Source: [Empedobacter] haloabium (GTDB lineage Bacteria; Pseudomonadota; Gammaproteobacteria; Burkholderiales; Burkholderiaceae_D). Taken from it: a stretch of DNA of 64,000 nt. The DNA lies in NCBI GenBank assembly GCA_008011715.2, contig CP136508.1:3410001-3474000 (forward strand), in the 5' to 3' direction. A program made the position numbers and the translations under genes. The notes under the pieces are model-generated. The model did no database searches, was not told where the DNA came from, and saw only the letters and a program-made list of their open reading frames with translations. Position 1 is the stretch's first letter; the number at the start of each line of letters is the position of its first letter. Below, in pieces: positions 25,372 to 34,653 of the stretch.

Positions 25372-26582
25372 TTCACTTTTCCTGATCCCGGGATGGCATT
25401 TTCTTCCAGCCACTTGGCCCACACGGACGGCAGTTCATAGGAGCGTCCCGGCGTGGTCGGGTCCACGATTTTCGGCGCCAAGCCTCCCTGATTTGCCGGA
25501 TTGCTGCGATAACCCGATTGTGGAATTGCCGTCTCCTGGATAAAACTGTCCAGCCAAGCGGGGATTTTAAACGACACGATCTTGCTGCCGGGTCGCAAGG
25601 TCTGGAAATATTCCGCGTGGACCGGATCGCCGATGCTGATGTTCAGCGTCGTGCTTTGGATCGTCGGGTTGCCGTCCGCGTCGATCGAGATGATGTTGCG
25701 GCTGGCACGCGGCGGCGTGCCGCCTTGCACGCGGAACACCGTGGCAGGCTCGCCAGGCGCGGGGACGACAGGATCCGCAGCCTTTGGCGGTGGCGGTAAC
25801 GCGGGTTTGTCGACACTGGCTGGAGGTACACCCGCCTTCGGCGCGCCACCCCGCGCGAACTCCCAAGCCTTGGGTGCGCCTTTCGCTCCGAGGAAACCGC
25901 CCAGAAAACTACCCGCAATCGCCGACCACTTCTGCCCATCCGACCCTTCGCCAAAGACCTTCCCACCCACCCAGCTGCCGCCATAGCCGCCGGCGAACGC
26001 CCCCACCAATCCGCCCACGGCAATCACCGGCCCGGCCAGGATAATGGCCGAGCCCACGCCCACCACCAGCAGCGCGCCATGCACCCAGCCCGGCACCAGG
26101 TCCTCCGGATTGATGGTATCGGTCTGCACGGTGCCGCCGCCGATGTAGACGTTGGCCGAACCCTTGGTGATCACGGCGCTGCAGCCCGTCTTGTCGTCCA
26201 CCCGCGCGGCCGGCATGCCGTTGATGAAGACCTGGCCGCTGCCGGTGGCGATCGGGATCGGTCCCGGGTGCTTGGAGCACGCCACCATGTCCACATGGGC
26301 GCGCGCCGCCGCCAGCGTGTTGACGAAGACGTTGGGCGAGCCGGTGGCCGCGATGGCGCCGGTGACCTCCTTGCCGGCAAAGCTCATCGTGCTCATCGCC
26401 TCGCCCAGGCCGGCGCCCATGGCCGCACCGGCGCCGACGACGGCCACGGCGGCAAGTCCGCCGGTACCCACGATCGCCACGCCTGCCACGGCAATGGCCG
26501 CGCCGATGAGCAGCCCCTTCAGGAGCCAGCTCATCGTCGGGCTGTGCCCGATGGGGTCGGTCAGTCGTGCCGCTGCCGGCAT
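25368..26582 (-). CDS. PrePAAR-PAAR T6SS effector with ART-like tip
   Basis: 404 residues. The first ~240 residues are nearly identical to the effector at 22495 (prePAAR AARLTDPIGHSP, hydrophobic pair, PAAR domain). A proline-rich linker (ALPPPPKAADPVVPAPGEPA) leads to a different tip: TVFRVQGGTPPRASRN, TIQSTTLNISIGDPVHAEYF, SKIVSFKIPAWLDSFIQETA. The FRVxGG start and following layout resemble a recurrent RHS/PAAR C-terminal toxin related to ADP-ribosyltransferase-like folds, but catalytic residues cannot be fixed. The gene starts one base after the Eag chaperone stop and overlaps its immunity gene. Confidence 0.83.
   Translation of the reverse strand: MPAAARLTDPIGHSPTMSWLLKGLLIGAAIAVAGVAIVGTGGLAAVAVVGAGAAMGAGLGEAMSTMSFAGKEVTGAIAATGSPNVFVNTLAAARAHVDMVACSKHPGPIPIATGSGQVFINGMPAARVDDKTGCSAVITKGSANVYIGGGTVQTDTINPEDLVPGWVHGALLVVGVGSAIILAGPVIAVGGLVGAFAGGYGGSWVGGKVFGEGSDGQKWSAIAGSFLGGFLGAKGAPKAWEFARGGAPKAGVPPASVDKPALPPPPKAADPVVPAPGEPATVFRVQGGTPPRASRNIISIDADGNPTIQSTTLNISIGDPVHAEYFQTLRPGSKIVSFKIPAWLDSFIQETAIPQSGYRSNPANQGGLAPKIVDPTTPGRSYELPSVWAKWLEENAIPGSGKVK
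25856..26582 (-). repeat. Direct repeat, copy 1: prePAAR-PAAR module
   Basis: Partner of the repeat at 23028-23754. Near identity over about 725 bases, ending where the toxin tips begin, indicates recent duplication or gene conversion of the delivery module. Confidence 0.85.
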
Positions 26583-26583
26583 G

Positions 26584-27429
26584 TCAGCCCTGCGCGACCT
26601 GATCCAGGTGCGCGCGCACTTCCGTCAGGCTGTAGAACGGCACGCTCGACGAGCTGGCCTGGATGTACTGCGCCAGGTGCAGCCGCTCGCCCAGCGTCGG
26701 CCCCTGCGATTCGGCCGTGCGCGCCAGGGTCAGGTTCCCGCTCGGCCGCAGCAGCGACAGGCCGCCGCCGCCCTTGGTGACGCTGGCCAGCAGGCGCGTG
26801 CCATGCGCGTCATAGAATTCCCAGCGGTCCTGCTCCAGGTCGCGCGCGCCCAGCTTCGCCGCGGCTTCCTCCTTGTTGGCGAACACGTGCAAGGTCTTGC
26901 GCGGTTCGGACAGCGCGAAGACCGTCGGCAGGGTCGGCGCCGCCGACACGGCGACCGGCGCTGCCGGCGCCGACGCCAGCGGACGGCGCAGCTTGAAGCT
27001 GTCCACGATGGCCTCGAACGCGGCGTTCCATTCGTCGCTGAAGGCGGACAGGCAGGTGGCCGCGATCAGCAGCGCCTCGCGCGTGCCCGGCTTGGCGCCG
27101 GCCACCAGCGTGATGACCTGGCGCTGGTGCATGGTGCCCGCTTCGTTGCGCCAGCTGTAGACCAGCTCCAGCGCCGGGGTGCCATCGACCTGGCGCTCCG
27201 TCATGGCCTTGAGCTGGAAGCGCGGCAGCGCGCGCGTCAGCTCCATGGCCAGGCGGTCGCCGAATTCCTCCAGCCGTTCTTCCGGCTTCACGTCCGCGTG
27301 CGAGATGACGACGTTGAATTCGCTGGGACCGTCGTCGCGCAAGGTGAACATGTGCATCGTCTTGTCCTTCAGTTGCGCGGGCAACTCGAAGGTGGCGTGG
27401 TTGGCGTGGTACAGCTGGGTTTCTGGCAT
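26584..27429 (-). CDS. Eag-type T6SS effector chaperone (DcrB/DUF1795)
   Basis: 281 residues from the ATG at 27429. The N-terminal ~140 residues are a DUF1795/DcrB-like fold (YHANHATFELPAQLKDKTM, FNVVISHADVKPEERLEEF, SWRNEAGTMHQRQVITLVAG). Eag chaperones shield the prePAAR hydrophobic segments of effectors and load them on the VgrG spike, which fits the two prePAAR effectors immediately downstream. A second domain of about 110 residues follows (TVFALSEPRKTLHVFANKEEA to the end), longer than a simple Eag protein. An ATG at 27459 overlapping the vgrG stop is an alternative; GAGA before 27429 and the usual short N-terminus favour the later start. Confidence 0.75.
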   Translation of the reverse strand: MPETQLYHANHATFELPAQLKDKTMHMFTLRDDGPSEFNVVISHADVKPEERLEEFGDRLAMELTRALPRFQLKAMTERQVDGTPALELVYSWRNEAGTMHQRQVITLVAGAKPGTREALLIAATCLSAFSDEWNAAFEAIVDSFKLRRPLASAPAAPVAVSAAPTLPTVFALSEPRKTLHVFANKEEAAAKLGARDLEQDRWEFYDAHGTRLLASVTKGGGGLSLLRPSGNLTLARTAESQGPTLGERLHLAQYIQASSSSVPFYSLTEVRAHLDQVAQG

Positions 27430-27455
27430 AAGATTCTCGCTTGCTACGGTTCCGC

Positions 27456-29981
27456 TCATTTGTTCAAGTCGATCCGGCTGCTGCCGATCACGGTAACGTT
27501 CACGCCCTGGATCAGGATGGTGCCGTCCTGCTGCAGCACGATCTTGCTGCCGCCCACTTCCAGCGTGATGTCCGTGTTGGCCTTCAGGTGGATGTGCTCC
27601 GTCTGCGACGTCAGCTCGATGTTCTGCTTGGCGGTCTGGTGCAGGTGGGCGTTCTGCGCCACCAGCTCGATATTGGTCTTGGCGGTCTGGTGGATGTAGT
27701 CGTCCTGGGCCGTCAGCTCGATATTGGTCTTCGCGGTCTGGTGGATGTGCGCGTCCTGCGCCGTCATCTCGATATTGGTCTTGGCCGTCTCGTGGATGTG
27801 GCCCGTCTGCGCCGTCGTCACGATGTACTGCTTGACCGTGTTGGTCTGGAAGCCGCTGCTGACGGTATTGGTCTGGTGCGGGCCGTTGACCACCGTCGCC
27901 TGGGTGTTCTGGACGGTCGTGACCATATCCTTCTGCGAGTGGATATTGATCAGCTCCTTGCCCTTCTGGTCATGGATGACCATCTCGCAGAAGCCGCCAC
28001 CACCCGGTGTGGAACGGCTCTTGAAGCCCATCATGTGGGCGCCGTCCGGCAGGCCGTACGGCGCCGGCTGGTCGGCATTGAACAGGCGGCCCGTGCAAAC
28101 CGGGCGGTCCGGATCGCCTTCCAGGTAGTCGATGATCACTTCCTGGCCGATGCGGGGAATCGAGATCGTGCCCCAGCCCTGCCCCGCCCACGGCTGCGAC
28201 ACGCGAATCCAGCACGAGCTGCGCTCGTCGCGGCGGCCGTAGCGGTCCCAGTGGAACTGCACCTTGATGCGGCCGAACTTGTCGGTATGGATTTCGGTGC
28301 CCTTCGGCCCCACCACGGTGGCCGTCTGCGGGCCGGGCATGCGCGGCATCGCGTGCACGCGGCGCGGCCGGAACGGGATCTTGCGGCGGATGGCCGTGAA
28401 GGTGTTCTGGTAGACGTCGCCCTGGCCGCGCTCGAAGTAGTTGTTGCGCGCGGTGTACTGCACCGACAGCACCAGGAAGTCGTTGTCGCCCTCGCCGGTC
28501 GGATCGAACCAGTGATGGCCGGTCAGCTTGAAGGTGTGGCCCGGCACGAGGCCGCGGCAGTCGGAGGCGCCGGAGAACACCTTGGCCTGCCATTCCAGTA
28601 CCTCGAGCCGCTGGCGCGCTTCGCGCTGGCCGTGCTCCTTGTCCTTGTACGAGAAGGCCGGGTTGCCGTCGTAGATCTCCATCGTCGGCATGTCGCCCTG
28701 CTGCGTGACGGTCGGCACCTCCACGTACTGCAGCGTGTTGGGCGACTTGAAGTCGAACGTGTTCAATGCGACCTTGGTCGACTGCAGCTTGCGTTCGGCC
28801 GCCAGGGCCGTGATGCTGTCCTGGTCGTGCCAGCGGTTGCCGCCGTTGAACTCGACCTCGGCATGGTCTTCCTGCGGCGGGCAGAACGTGGCCGAGCGCG
28901 AGTCGTCGCTGATCACCATCACGTGGCCGTTCGGTTTGTGCTCGAAATAGTAGAACAGGCCGTAGCGTTCCATCAGACGGCAGACGAAGTGCTCGTCCGT
29001 CTCGTCGTACTGGACGATGAAGTTCTCCGGCTTGTAAGTCTGGCCGGTGCGCAGCTCGTAGTTGGCCAGGCCGTTGTAATCGGTCTTGAACACCGTATCG
29101 AGCACTTCGAGCACGGTCTGGTCCTGGAAGATGCGCGAATTGACGCGCCGCTTCAGGTAGCTGAGCCACGGCACGATCTGGGCGTGGTAGAACGCGAAGC
29201 CGCCGTCCGAGTGGCTGAAGCCGAACGAGTGCACGTAGCCGTTGATGAAGTGCTCGCTGCCGTCGGCCAGCTGGACGCTGACGCTGACGTTCTTGCCCAT
29301 CATGTCCTTCAGGTCGATCTCGGCGTTCTCGGAGATCAGGCTGAGGTTGAAGCCGAAGTGTTCGGAGATCCCGGCGGTGCCGCTCAGCGATTCGATCAGC
29401 AGCGTCTTGTTGCCGGAGAGCGGCGAGTAGAAACGCAGCAGGCGGCGGCCGTCGCTGAAGCGCGCCAGCGCGGCCGCGACCATGTCGGCCTGCTGGGCCG
29501 GGTCGATGGCGGGCGGCACGAACGGGGCTTCCGCCACGGCGAAATCGCTGACCGCCTGCCCCGCCAGCGGATGCTCGGCGATGACGAGGTGTTCCAGCGC
29601 TGCGGGCGCGGCCTCCGCCACCGCCTGCGGCGCATCCTTGACGAGCGCGGCGGCCTGCTGGGCCGGCGCGGCGACCATGTCACTCTTCTGCGCCAGGGCC
29701 TGGACCTGGGAAGCGACCTGCAGCGCCTGCCCCAGCTGGGGATTGGCCTGGCCGGCCAGGCCGGTCAGGCCTGTCGCCAGCGCGCCCATGCCGGAGCCTC
29801 CCTGCAGGACCGTGGCCGTATCGAGCGCCGTGCTGGCAAGGCCGAGCGCCTTGGCATCGGCGCCGGCCAGCGCCGCCGCGCTGACCGCCAGCTTCCCGGC
29901 GGCCGGCAGGGCGGCAGCTGTGGCGTCGGTTTCCGGGACGAGGCCGGACTTGGCCGGGCTATCGAGCGAATCTGAGGACAT
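27456..29981 (-). CDS. vgrG: VgrG spike protein with long N-terminal extension
   Basis: 841 residues. Residues 1 to about 175 are an alanine-rich extension absent from typical VgrG. The canonical spike follows: gp27-like part (RLLRFYSPLSGNKTLLIESL, ERYGLFYYFEH), gp5 OB-fold (DKFGRIKVQFHWDRYGRRD, WGTISIPRIGQEVIIDYLEG) and a C-terminal beta-helix made of six 17-residue repeats. It forms the trimeric T6SS tip that carries PAAR effectors. AGGAG before the ATG at 29981 supports the start. It heads the operon Eag-effector-immunity, so it is likely the dedicated carrier for those effectors. Confidence 0.92.
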   Translation of the reverse strand: MSSDSLDSPAKSGLVPETDATAAALPAAGKLAVSAAALAGADAKALGLASTALDTATVLQGGSGMGALATGLTGLAGQANPQLGQALQVASQVQALAQKSDMVAAPAQQAAALVKDAPQAVAEAAPAALEHLVIAEHPLAGQAVSDFAVAEAPFVPPAIDPAQQADMVAAALARFSDGRRLLRFYSPLSGNKTLLIESLSGTAGISEHFGFNLSLISENAEIDLKDMMGKNVSVSVQLADGSEHFINGYVHSFGFSHSDGGFAFYHAQIVPWLSYLKRRVNSRIFQDQTVLEVLDTVFKTDYNGLANYELRTGQTYKPENFIVQYDETDEHFVCRLMERYGLFYYFEHKPNGHVMVISDDSRSATFCPPQEDHAEVEFNGGNRWHDQDSITALAAERKLQSTKVALNTFDFKSPNTLQYVEVPTVTQQGDMPTMEIYDGNPAFSYKDKEHGQREARQRLEVLEWQAKVFSGASDCRGLVPGHTFKLTGHHWFDPTGEGDNDFLVLSVQYTARNNYFERGQGDVYQNTFTAIRRKIPFRPRRVHAMPRMPGPQTATVVGPKGTEIHTDKFGRIKVQFHWDRYGRRDERSSCWIRVSQPWAGQGWGTISIPRIGQEVIIDYLEGDPDRPVCTGRLFNADQPAPYGLPDGAHMMGFKSRSTPGGGGFCEMVIHDQKGKELINIHSQKDMVTTVQNTQATVVNGPHQTNTVSSGFQTNTVKQYIVTTAQTGHIHETAKTNIEMTAQDAHIHQTAKTNIELTAQDDYIHQTAKTNIELVAQNAHLHQTAKQNIELTSQTEHIHLKANTDITLEVGGSKIVLQQDGTILIQGVNVTVIGSSRIDLNK
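27546..27851 (-). repeat. Six 51-bp repeats encoding a His-rich beta-helix
   Basis: Six tandem 17-residue units, typified by HIHQTAKTNIELTAQDD, with HIH, YIH or HLH opening five of them and N-I-E-L/M at positions 9-12. The first unit (FQTNTVKQYIVTTAQTG) lacks the histidines. Unit length is constant, which suits a regular coil of the trimeric spike. Confidence 0.8.
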
Positions 29982-30023
29982 ATTGCGACTCCTGCATCTG
30001 TACTTCCGAGCTGACGCGGCCAT

Positions 30024-30122
30024 GCACGGCAGGCGCCGCTCGGAACGGCGCGTGCCGTGCGCACCGGCGCCTGGGACGGGCCGGTGCGCAATATTAGGTT
30101 TTTGATAAATCCTGTTTATACT
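30024..30122. promoter_or_regulatory. Divergent vgrG/RHS region: overlapping hairpins and a -10 box
   Basis: A 15-bp interrupted stem (GCACGGCA-G-GCGCCG / CGGCGC-G-TGCCGTGC, 30024-30060) shares its last bases with a second 11-bp stem (TGCGCACCGGC 30058-30068 with GCCGGTGCGCA 30080-30090). An AT-rich stretch with TATACT at 30117-30122 follows and is a likely -10 for the RHS gene. The mutually exclusive hairpins could act as a switch or terminator. Confidence 0.45.
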
Positions 30123-30177
30123 ATCAGAAATGCACTGTTCGCTAAACCGGTTCCGTCGACCGGTGGCCCTAATCACC

Positions 30178-33100
30178 ATGCCAGATTCCCGCAACAGCTT
30201 CTTCGAGTTCACCCGCTCGCTCGACACGATCCAGCGCCAGTATGCCGAGCTGGGCGCCCAGACCCGCGCCGATATCGCCGAGCGCCTGGAACGCTGGTCG
30301 AACCAGGCCGGCGCGTCGCTGGCCGCCGTCGGCCATGCGGCGCTGCAGCTGGACAGCGTACGCTCGGTGCGGGCGGTGCAGGAAGCGCTGGACCGGTCCC
30401 GCCCCCGCTTTGCCGCGCTGCTCAAGCAGCAGTTCGAGGGCATCGACTTCACCATGGTGACCCACCTGCTGCACGAGACGATGAAGCAGATGGCGCTATA
30501 CCTGGGCGGCGGCGCCGTGCTGGGCGCGACGGCCGGTGGCGCCATCGGCGCATTGGCCGGCGGTGTCGGTGCCATTCCCGGTGCCGCCGTGGGCGCGCAG
30601 GCAGGCCTGGCCATCGGCACCGAGATCCTGGTCTGGATGGGCCTGGGCATGCTGGTGATGGACATGAGCCGCACCGTGCCCGACCTGTGCAAGCTGTTCG
30701 CCGAGGGCTTCGCCACCGCCTGGAGCGCCGGCGAACTGCCGGAGGATGCGCACGGCAAGCACGTCGAGCTGATGTACCGCGCCACCGATTGCTTCGCGCG
30801 CGGCGAGCTGCTGCTGGTCAAGGCGATCCTGACGGCGCTGGTGCTGTACCTGTCGCGCGGCCAGGTGTCGAACTCGATGCTGGTGCAGAACCTGTCCAAA
30901 AGCCGGCTCGGGCCGCGCTTCGCCGAATGGGTGGGCCAGAACCGCGACAAGCTGCTGCACCATCCGAACCTGCAGCCCAAGGTCGCCAGCGCGCAGGGCG
31001 CCGCCGAGGGCGGCGCGCCGAAAACCGTGGCCGCGAAGCCGGAAGCGCCGAAGCCGGCCGAGACCGCGCCCATCAAGCGCGGTGAAGCCAAGCGCGAGCC
31101 ACCCTGCCTGCTGGTCGGCCAGCCCGTCAATCCGAACACGGGCAGCAAGGTGCTGCTCGGTGAGCAGGAGCTCGATTTCACCTTGCCGGCGCCGCTGCCC
31201 ATCGTCTGGCAGCGCAGCTACAGTTCCGCGCTGCGCAAGGTCGGCTGGCTGGGCCAGGGCTGGTCGCTGCCGATCGGCGACACACTGCAGGTCAGCGCCG
31301 ACGAAGTCGTCGTCATGGATGCCTTCGACCGCGAAATCACGTTTTCGCTGCCACGGGTGGGCGAATCGATCCATTCGCCCTCCGAACAGATCACGCTTCA
31401 TCGCACGGATGAAGGTGCGTTCGAGCTGGTCGACCACAACGGCCTGCGCACGCAATTCACCATCCTGCACGGCGGCGGCATCGCCCGCCTGACGGGCTGG
31501 CGGGACGCCAACAGCAACCATATCCGCATCGAATACGACGCCCGCCAGCTGCCGGCCCGCATCGAGGACAGCGCGGGCCACGCCCTGGCGCTGGAGTTCG
31601 GCCAGGTGCGCGGCGACGTGCGGCTGCTGTCCGTCACCCTGCTGCCAGCGTCGCCGGAGCAGGCGGCGCGAACGCTGGTGCGCTACGAATACGACGAACA
31701 GGGCGACCTGCGCCGCGTGCGCAACCGCGCCGGCGACGTGGTGCGCCAGTTCGCCTATCGCCACCACATCCTGGTCGAGCACGGCCAGCCGGACGGGCTG
31801 GTGTCCCGTTACGAATACGATATCGAGGACCCCAGCGGCAAGGTGCTGCGCAACTGGACCAACCTGGGCCAGTGGTGGCAGTTCGAGTACCTGCCGCACG
31901 AGACGGTCGTCACCGACCAGCTGGGCCGCATCGAAAAATACCGCTTCGACCTGCGCGGGCGCCTGATCGCGAAGCTGGATGCGGCCGGCGGCGGCACCAG
32001 CTACAAGCTCGATGCCAACGGCAACCTGCTGCAATTGAAGGACCCGGCCGGCCGCACGGTGCGCTACCGCTACGACGAGCGCAGCCGCGTGATCCGTGTC
32101 GAACGCGGCGACCGGGGCACCGGCATCGTCTACGACGGCCGTTTCGACAAGCCGGCATTGATCACGGATGCCCTGGGCAACACGACCACCTTGCGCTACG
32201 ACGCCCTGGGCAACCTGACCAGCGTGACGAACGCGCTGGGCCAGCGCACGGCATATCAGTACGACGACCGCGGCCTGCCGGTCAAGGTGACCGACGCGCG
32301 CGGCGGCGTCAAGCTGCTGGACTACAACCGCGCCGGCCAGCTGATTTCGTACACGGACTGCTCGGGCAGCACCAGCCATTTCAGCTACGACCCCGAGGGC
32401 CGGTTGGTGCGCGCGCTCGACCCGCTCGGCAACGCCAGCACATATACCTACGACGCCCTCGGCCGCCTGCAAGCGGTGACGCACGCGGACGGCAGCACGG
32501 AGCGTTACGAATACGACCGGCTGGGCCGCCTCGTCGCCCACATCGACCCGGCCGGCCACCGCACCGCCTACGAGCTCGATCGCGACGGCAAACCGTTGAA
32601 ACGGATCGACGCGCGCGGCGGCGTGCTGGAATACCGCTACGACACGGCGCGCCGCATCGCCCAGCTGATCAACGAAAACGGCGACGTCCACCGTTTCATC
32701 TACGACGAGCTGGATCGCCTGGCCGAGGAAACCGCCTTTGATGCCCGCCTGACGCGGTATCAATACGACGGCAGCGGCCTGCTGGTTGGCAAGGAGGAAC
32801 TGGGCTGCGCGCCGCGCACCGAGTACACGCCGATCGCCACGACCTACGTGCGCGACAGCCTGGGCCAATTGGTGGAGAAGGAAATCTCGCGCGTGACCGG
32901 CATCGCCCAGGCCCAGCAACTGCGGCTGCGCTTTGCCTACGATGCGCTGGGCCGCATGACCCAGGCGATCAATGCCGACGCGACCGTCACGATGGCGTAC
33001 GACGCTTTGGGGCAGCTGATTTCGGAGCAGACCGAAGCCTCCGGCACGACGTCATCGCTGCGCCACGCCTATGACGAGCTGGGCAACCGTGTGCAGACCA

Positions 33101-34611
33101 CCCTGCCCGATGGGCGCGTATTGAACAATCTCTATTACGGCTCGGGGCACCTGCACCAGATCAACCTGGACGGAGAACTGATCACCGATATCGAACGGGA
33201 TCGGGCGCACCGGATGGTCAGCCGGACGCAAGGGGCGCTGGTCAGCCAGTTCCAGTACGATCCGGTGGGCCGGCTGTTGTCGCAGACCGCCGTCGCGCCG
33301 ACCGCCGGCGAAGGCGCTGCGCCCGTTATCGCGCGCAAGTACGAGTACGATGAGGTTGGCAACCTGGTGTCGATCGACGACCAGCGCAATGGCGTGACGC
33401 GCTACAGCTACGATCCGATCGGGCGCATCCTGTCGGCGGTGCAGCCGAACCTCACCGAGCGCTTCGCGTTCGACCCGGCGCACAACCTGCTGGACAGCAC
33501 TGTCGCTTCCGTTGGCCGCGTTGAAGGCAACCGGATCCGGGTCTACGAGGACAAGCGCTATGACTACGACGAGCATGGCAATGTCGTCGAGAAGCTGATC
33601 GGCAAGCATACGCGGATGCGGTTCGAGTGGAATGCTGCGCATCAGATGGTCAAGAGTGTCGTGGCGCGGAACTCTTCCGATACTGCGCAGACGGTTCGGT
33701 ATGCGTATGATCCGTTCGGGCGGCGGATTGCGAAGAAGGATGCGTTTGGGGTTACGCGGTTTGTTTGGGATGGGAACCGGTTGCTTTGTGAGCAGCGGGG
33801 GAGTTTGGCGCGGACTTATGTCTATGGCGAGGAAGAGTTTGTACCATTAGCCCGGTTAGATGCGATGCTTGCGACAGACGGTAGGCCCGTTGCTGAAGTG
33901 CGTCATCTTCATACAGACCATCTAGGCGTACCTCGTGAGTTAACAGTCACTGATGGGCAAATAGCCTGGGCTGCAGAGTATCGTGCCTGGGGAAACGCCC
34001 TTATTGCAATTGATGAGCGGTTAAGTCCTACTTTGCACGATGCAACAGTCGGCTTAGCATCTAGCCAGCCAATTCGGTTCCAAGGACAGTATTGTGATAG
34101 CGAGACAGGCCTCCACTACAATCGCTTTCGTTACTACGACTCCGACATTGGAACCTTTGTGTCCACTGATCCTATCGGACTTGCAGGTGGCGCTAATGGA
34201 TATCGGTACGCACCCAATCCCACTGGCTGGGCTGATCCCCTTGGGCTTGCGCCATGCAATAATGGCGGGAATGCAGTTGAGAACAAGAACACCTCAGCAA
34301 AGCTCCCGAGCGCAACCCAAACTATAACGAACCCGCCGCAGGCCCCTGTAATACCACCACACTGGGAGAGCAGGCCAGGTAAAAATGGTGGCGAGATATT
34401 CTTCCCGCCTGGAACAAACCCTGCTGCTGGCGAACACATACGAGTGATGCCACCCGGCTCTTCACCTATACCTGGATACGAGCATGGTTATTGGCGTTGG
34501 GTGAATAATAATAAACAGCCAATGAACCCTGCCACTGGCAAGCCTGGAAAGGGGCAGGGAGACACGCATGTACCGTTGCCGCCCGATTCGATACCTCCAC
34601 CGCGAAGGTAG
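30178..34611 (+). CDS. RHS-repeat T6SS effector with C-terminal toxin tip
   Basis: 1477 residues. An N-terminal helical part (FFEFTRSLDTIQRQYAELGA) and a glycine/alanine-rich hydrophobic segment (about 100-160) precede an RHS shell that starts at NPNTGSKVLLGEQELDFTLP and contains many YD repeats (YRYDERSRV, YDALGNLTS, YEYDRLGRL). The core ends with the self-cleavage-type motif YAPNPTGWADPLGLAP near residue 1356. The ~125-residue tip carries PPHWESRPGKNGGEIFFPPG and GYWRWVNNN then DTHVPLP, a recurring polymorphic-toxin pattern, probably a nuclease, not certain. There is no PAAR domain, so it must use a separate PAAR or VgrG. DNA becomes AT-richer from about 33.7 kb, marking an exchanged tip. 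The ATG at 30178 gives the family N-terminus; the ATG at 30130 is alternative. Confidence 0.85.
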   Translation: MPDSRNSFFEFTRSLDTIQRQYAELGAQTRADIAERLERWSNQAGASLAAVGHAALQLDSVRSVRAVQEALDRSRPRFAALLKQQFEGIDFTMVTHLLHETMKQMALYLGGGAVLGATAGGAIGALAGGVGAIPGAAVGAQAGLAIGTEILVWMGLGMLVMDMSRTVPDLCKLFAEGFATAWSAGELPEDAHGKHVELMYRATDCFARGELLLVKAILTALVLYLSRGQVSNSMLVQNLSKSRLGPRFAEWVGQNRDKLLHHPNLQPKVASAQGAAEGGAPKTVAAKPEAPKPAETAPIKRGEAKREPPCLLVGQPVNPNTGSKVLLGEQELDFTLPAPLPIVWQRSYSSALRKVGWLGQGWSLPIGDTLQVSADEVVVMDAFDREITFSLPRVGESIHSPSEQITLHRTDEGAFELVDHNGLRTQFTILHGGGIARLTGWRDANSNHIRIEYDARQLPARIEDSAGHALALEFGQVRGDVRLLSVTLLPASPEQAARTLVRYEYDEQGDLRRVRNRAGDVVRQFAYRHHILVEHGQPDGLVSRYEYDIEDPSGKVLRNWTNLGQWWQFEYLPHETVVTDQLGRIEKYRFDLRGRLIAKLDAAGGGTSYKLDANGNLLQLKDPAGRTVRYRYDERSRVIRVERGDRGTGIVYDGRFDKPALITDALGNTTTLRYDALGNLTSVTNALGQRTAYQYDDRGLPVKVTDARGGVKLLDYNRAGQLISYTDCSGSTSHFSYDPEGRLVRALDPLGNASTYTYDALGRLQAVTHADGSTERYEYDRLGRLVAHIDPAGHRTAYELDRDGKPLKRIDARGGVLEYRYDTARRIAQLINENGDVHRFIYDELDRLAEETAFDARLTRYQYDGSGLLVGKEELGCAPRTEYTPIATTYVRDSLGQLVEKEISRVTGIAQAQQLRLRFAYDALGRMTQAINADATVTMAYDALGQLISEQTEASGTTSSLRHAYDELGNRVQTTLPDGRVLNNLYYGSGHLHQINLDGELITDIERDRAHRMVSRTQGALVSQFQYDPVGRLLSQTAVAPTAGEGAAPVIARKYEYDEVGNLVSIDDQRNGVTRYSYDPIGRILSAVQPNLTERFAFDPAHNLLDSTVASVGRVEGNRIRVYEDKRYDYDEHGNVVEKLIGKHTRMRFEWNAAHQMVKSVVARNSSDTAQTVRYAYDPFGRRIAKKDAFGVTRFVWDGNRLLCEQRGSLARTYVYGEEEFVPLARLDAMLATDGRPVAEVRHLHTDHLGVPRELTVTDGQIAWAAEYRAWGNALIAIDERLSPTLHDATVGLASSQPIRFQGQYCDSETGLHYNRFRYYDSDIGTFVSTDPIGLAGGANGYRYAPNPTGWADPLGLAPCNNGGNAVENKNTSAKLPSATQTITNPPQAPVIPPHWESRPGKNGGEIFFPPGTNPAAGEHIRVMPPGSSPIPGYEHGYWRWVNNNKQPMNPATGKPGKGQGDTHVPLPPDSIPPPRR

Positions 34612-34653
34612 GAAACGTCTAAAATCTCATCGCGATTTTGCGCTTAATATACT

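Noticed and set aside
27546..27851. Regular 51-bp repeats as a possible CRISPR or minisatellite
   Set aside because: They are in-frame 17-residue coding repeats of a VgrG beta-helix with no unique spacers.
28000..29975. Long plus-strand open frame opposite vgrG
   Set aside because: Antisense shadow of the VgrG coding sequence.
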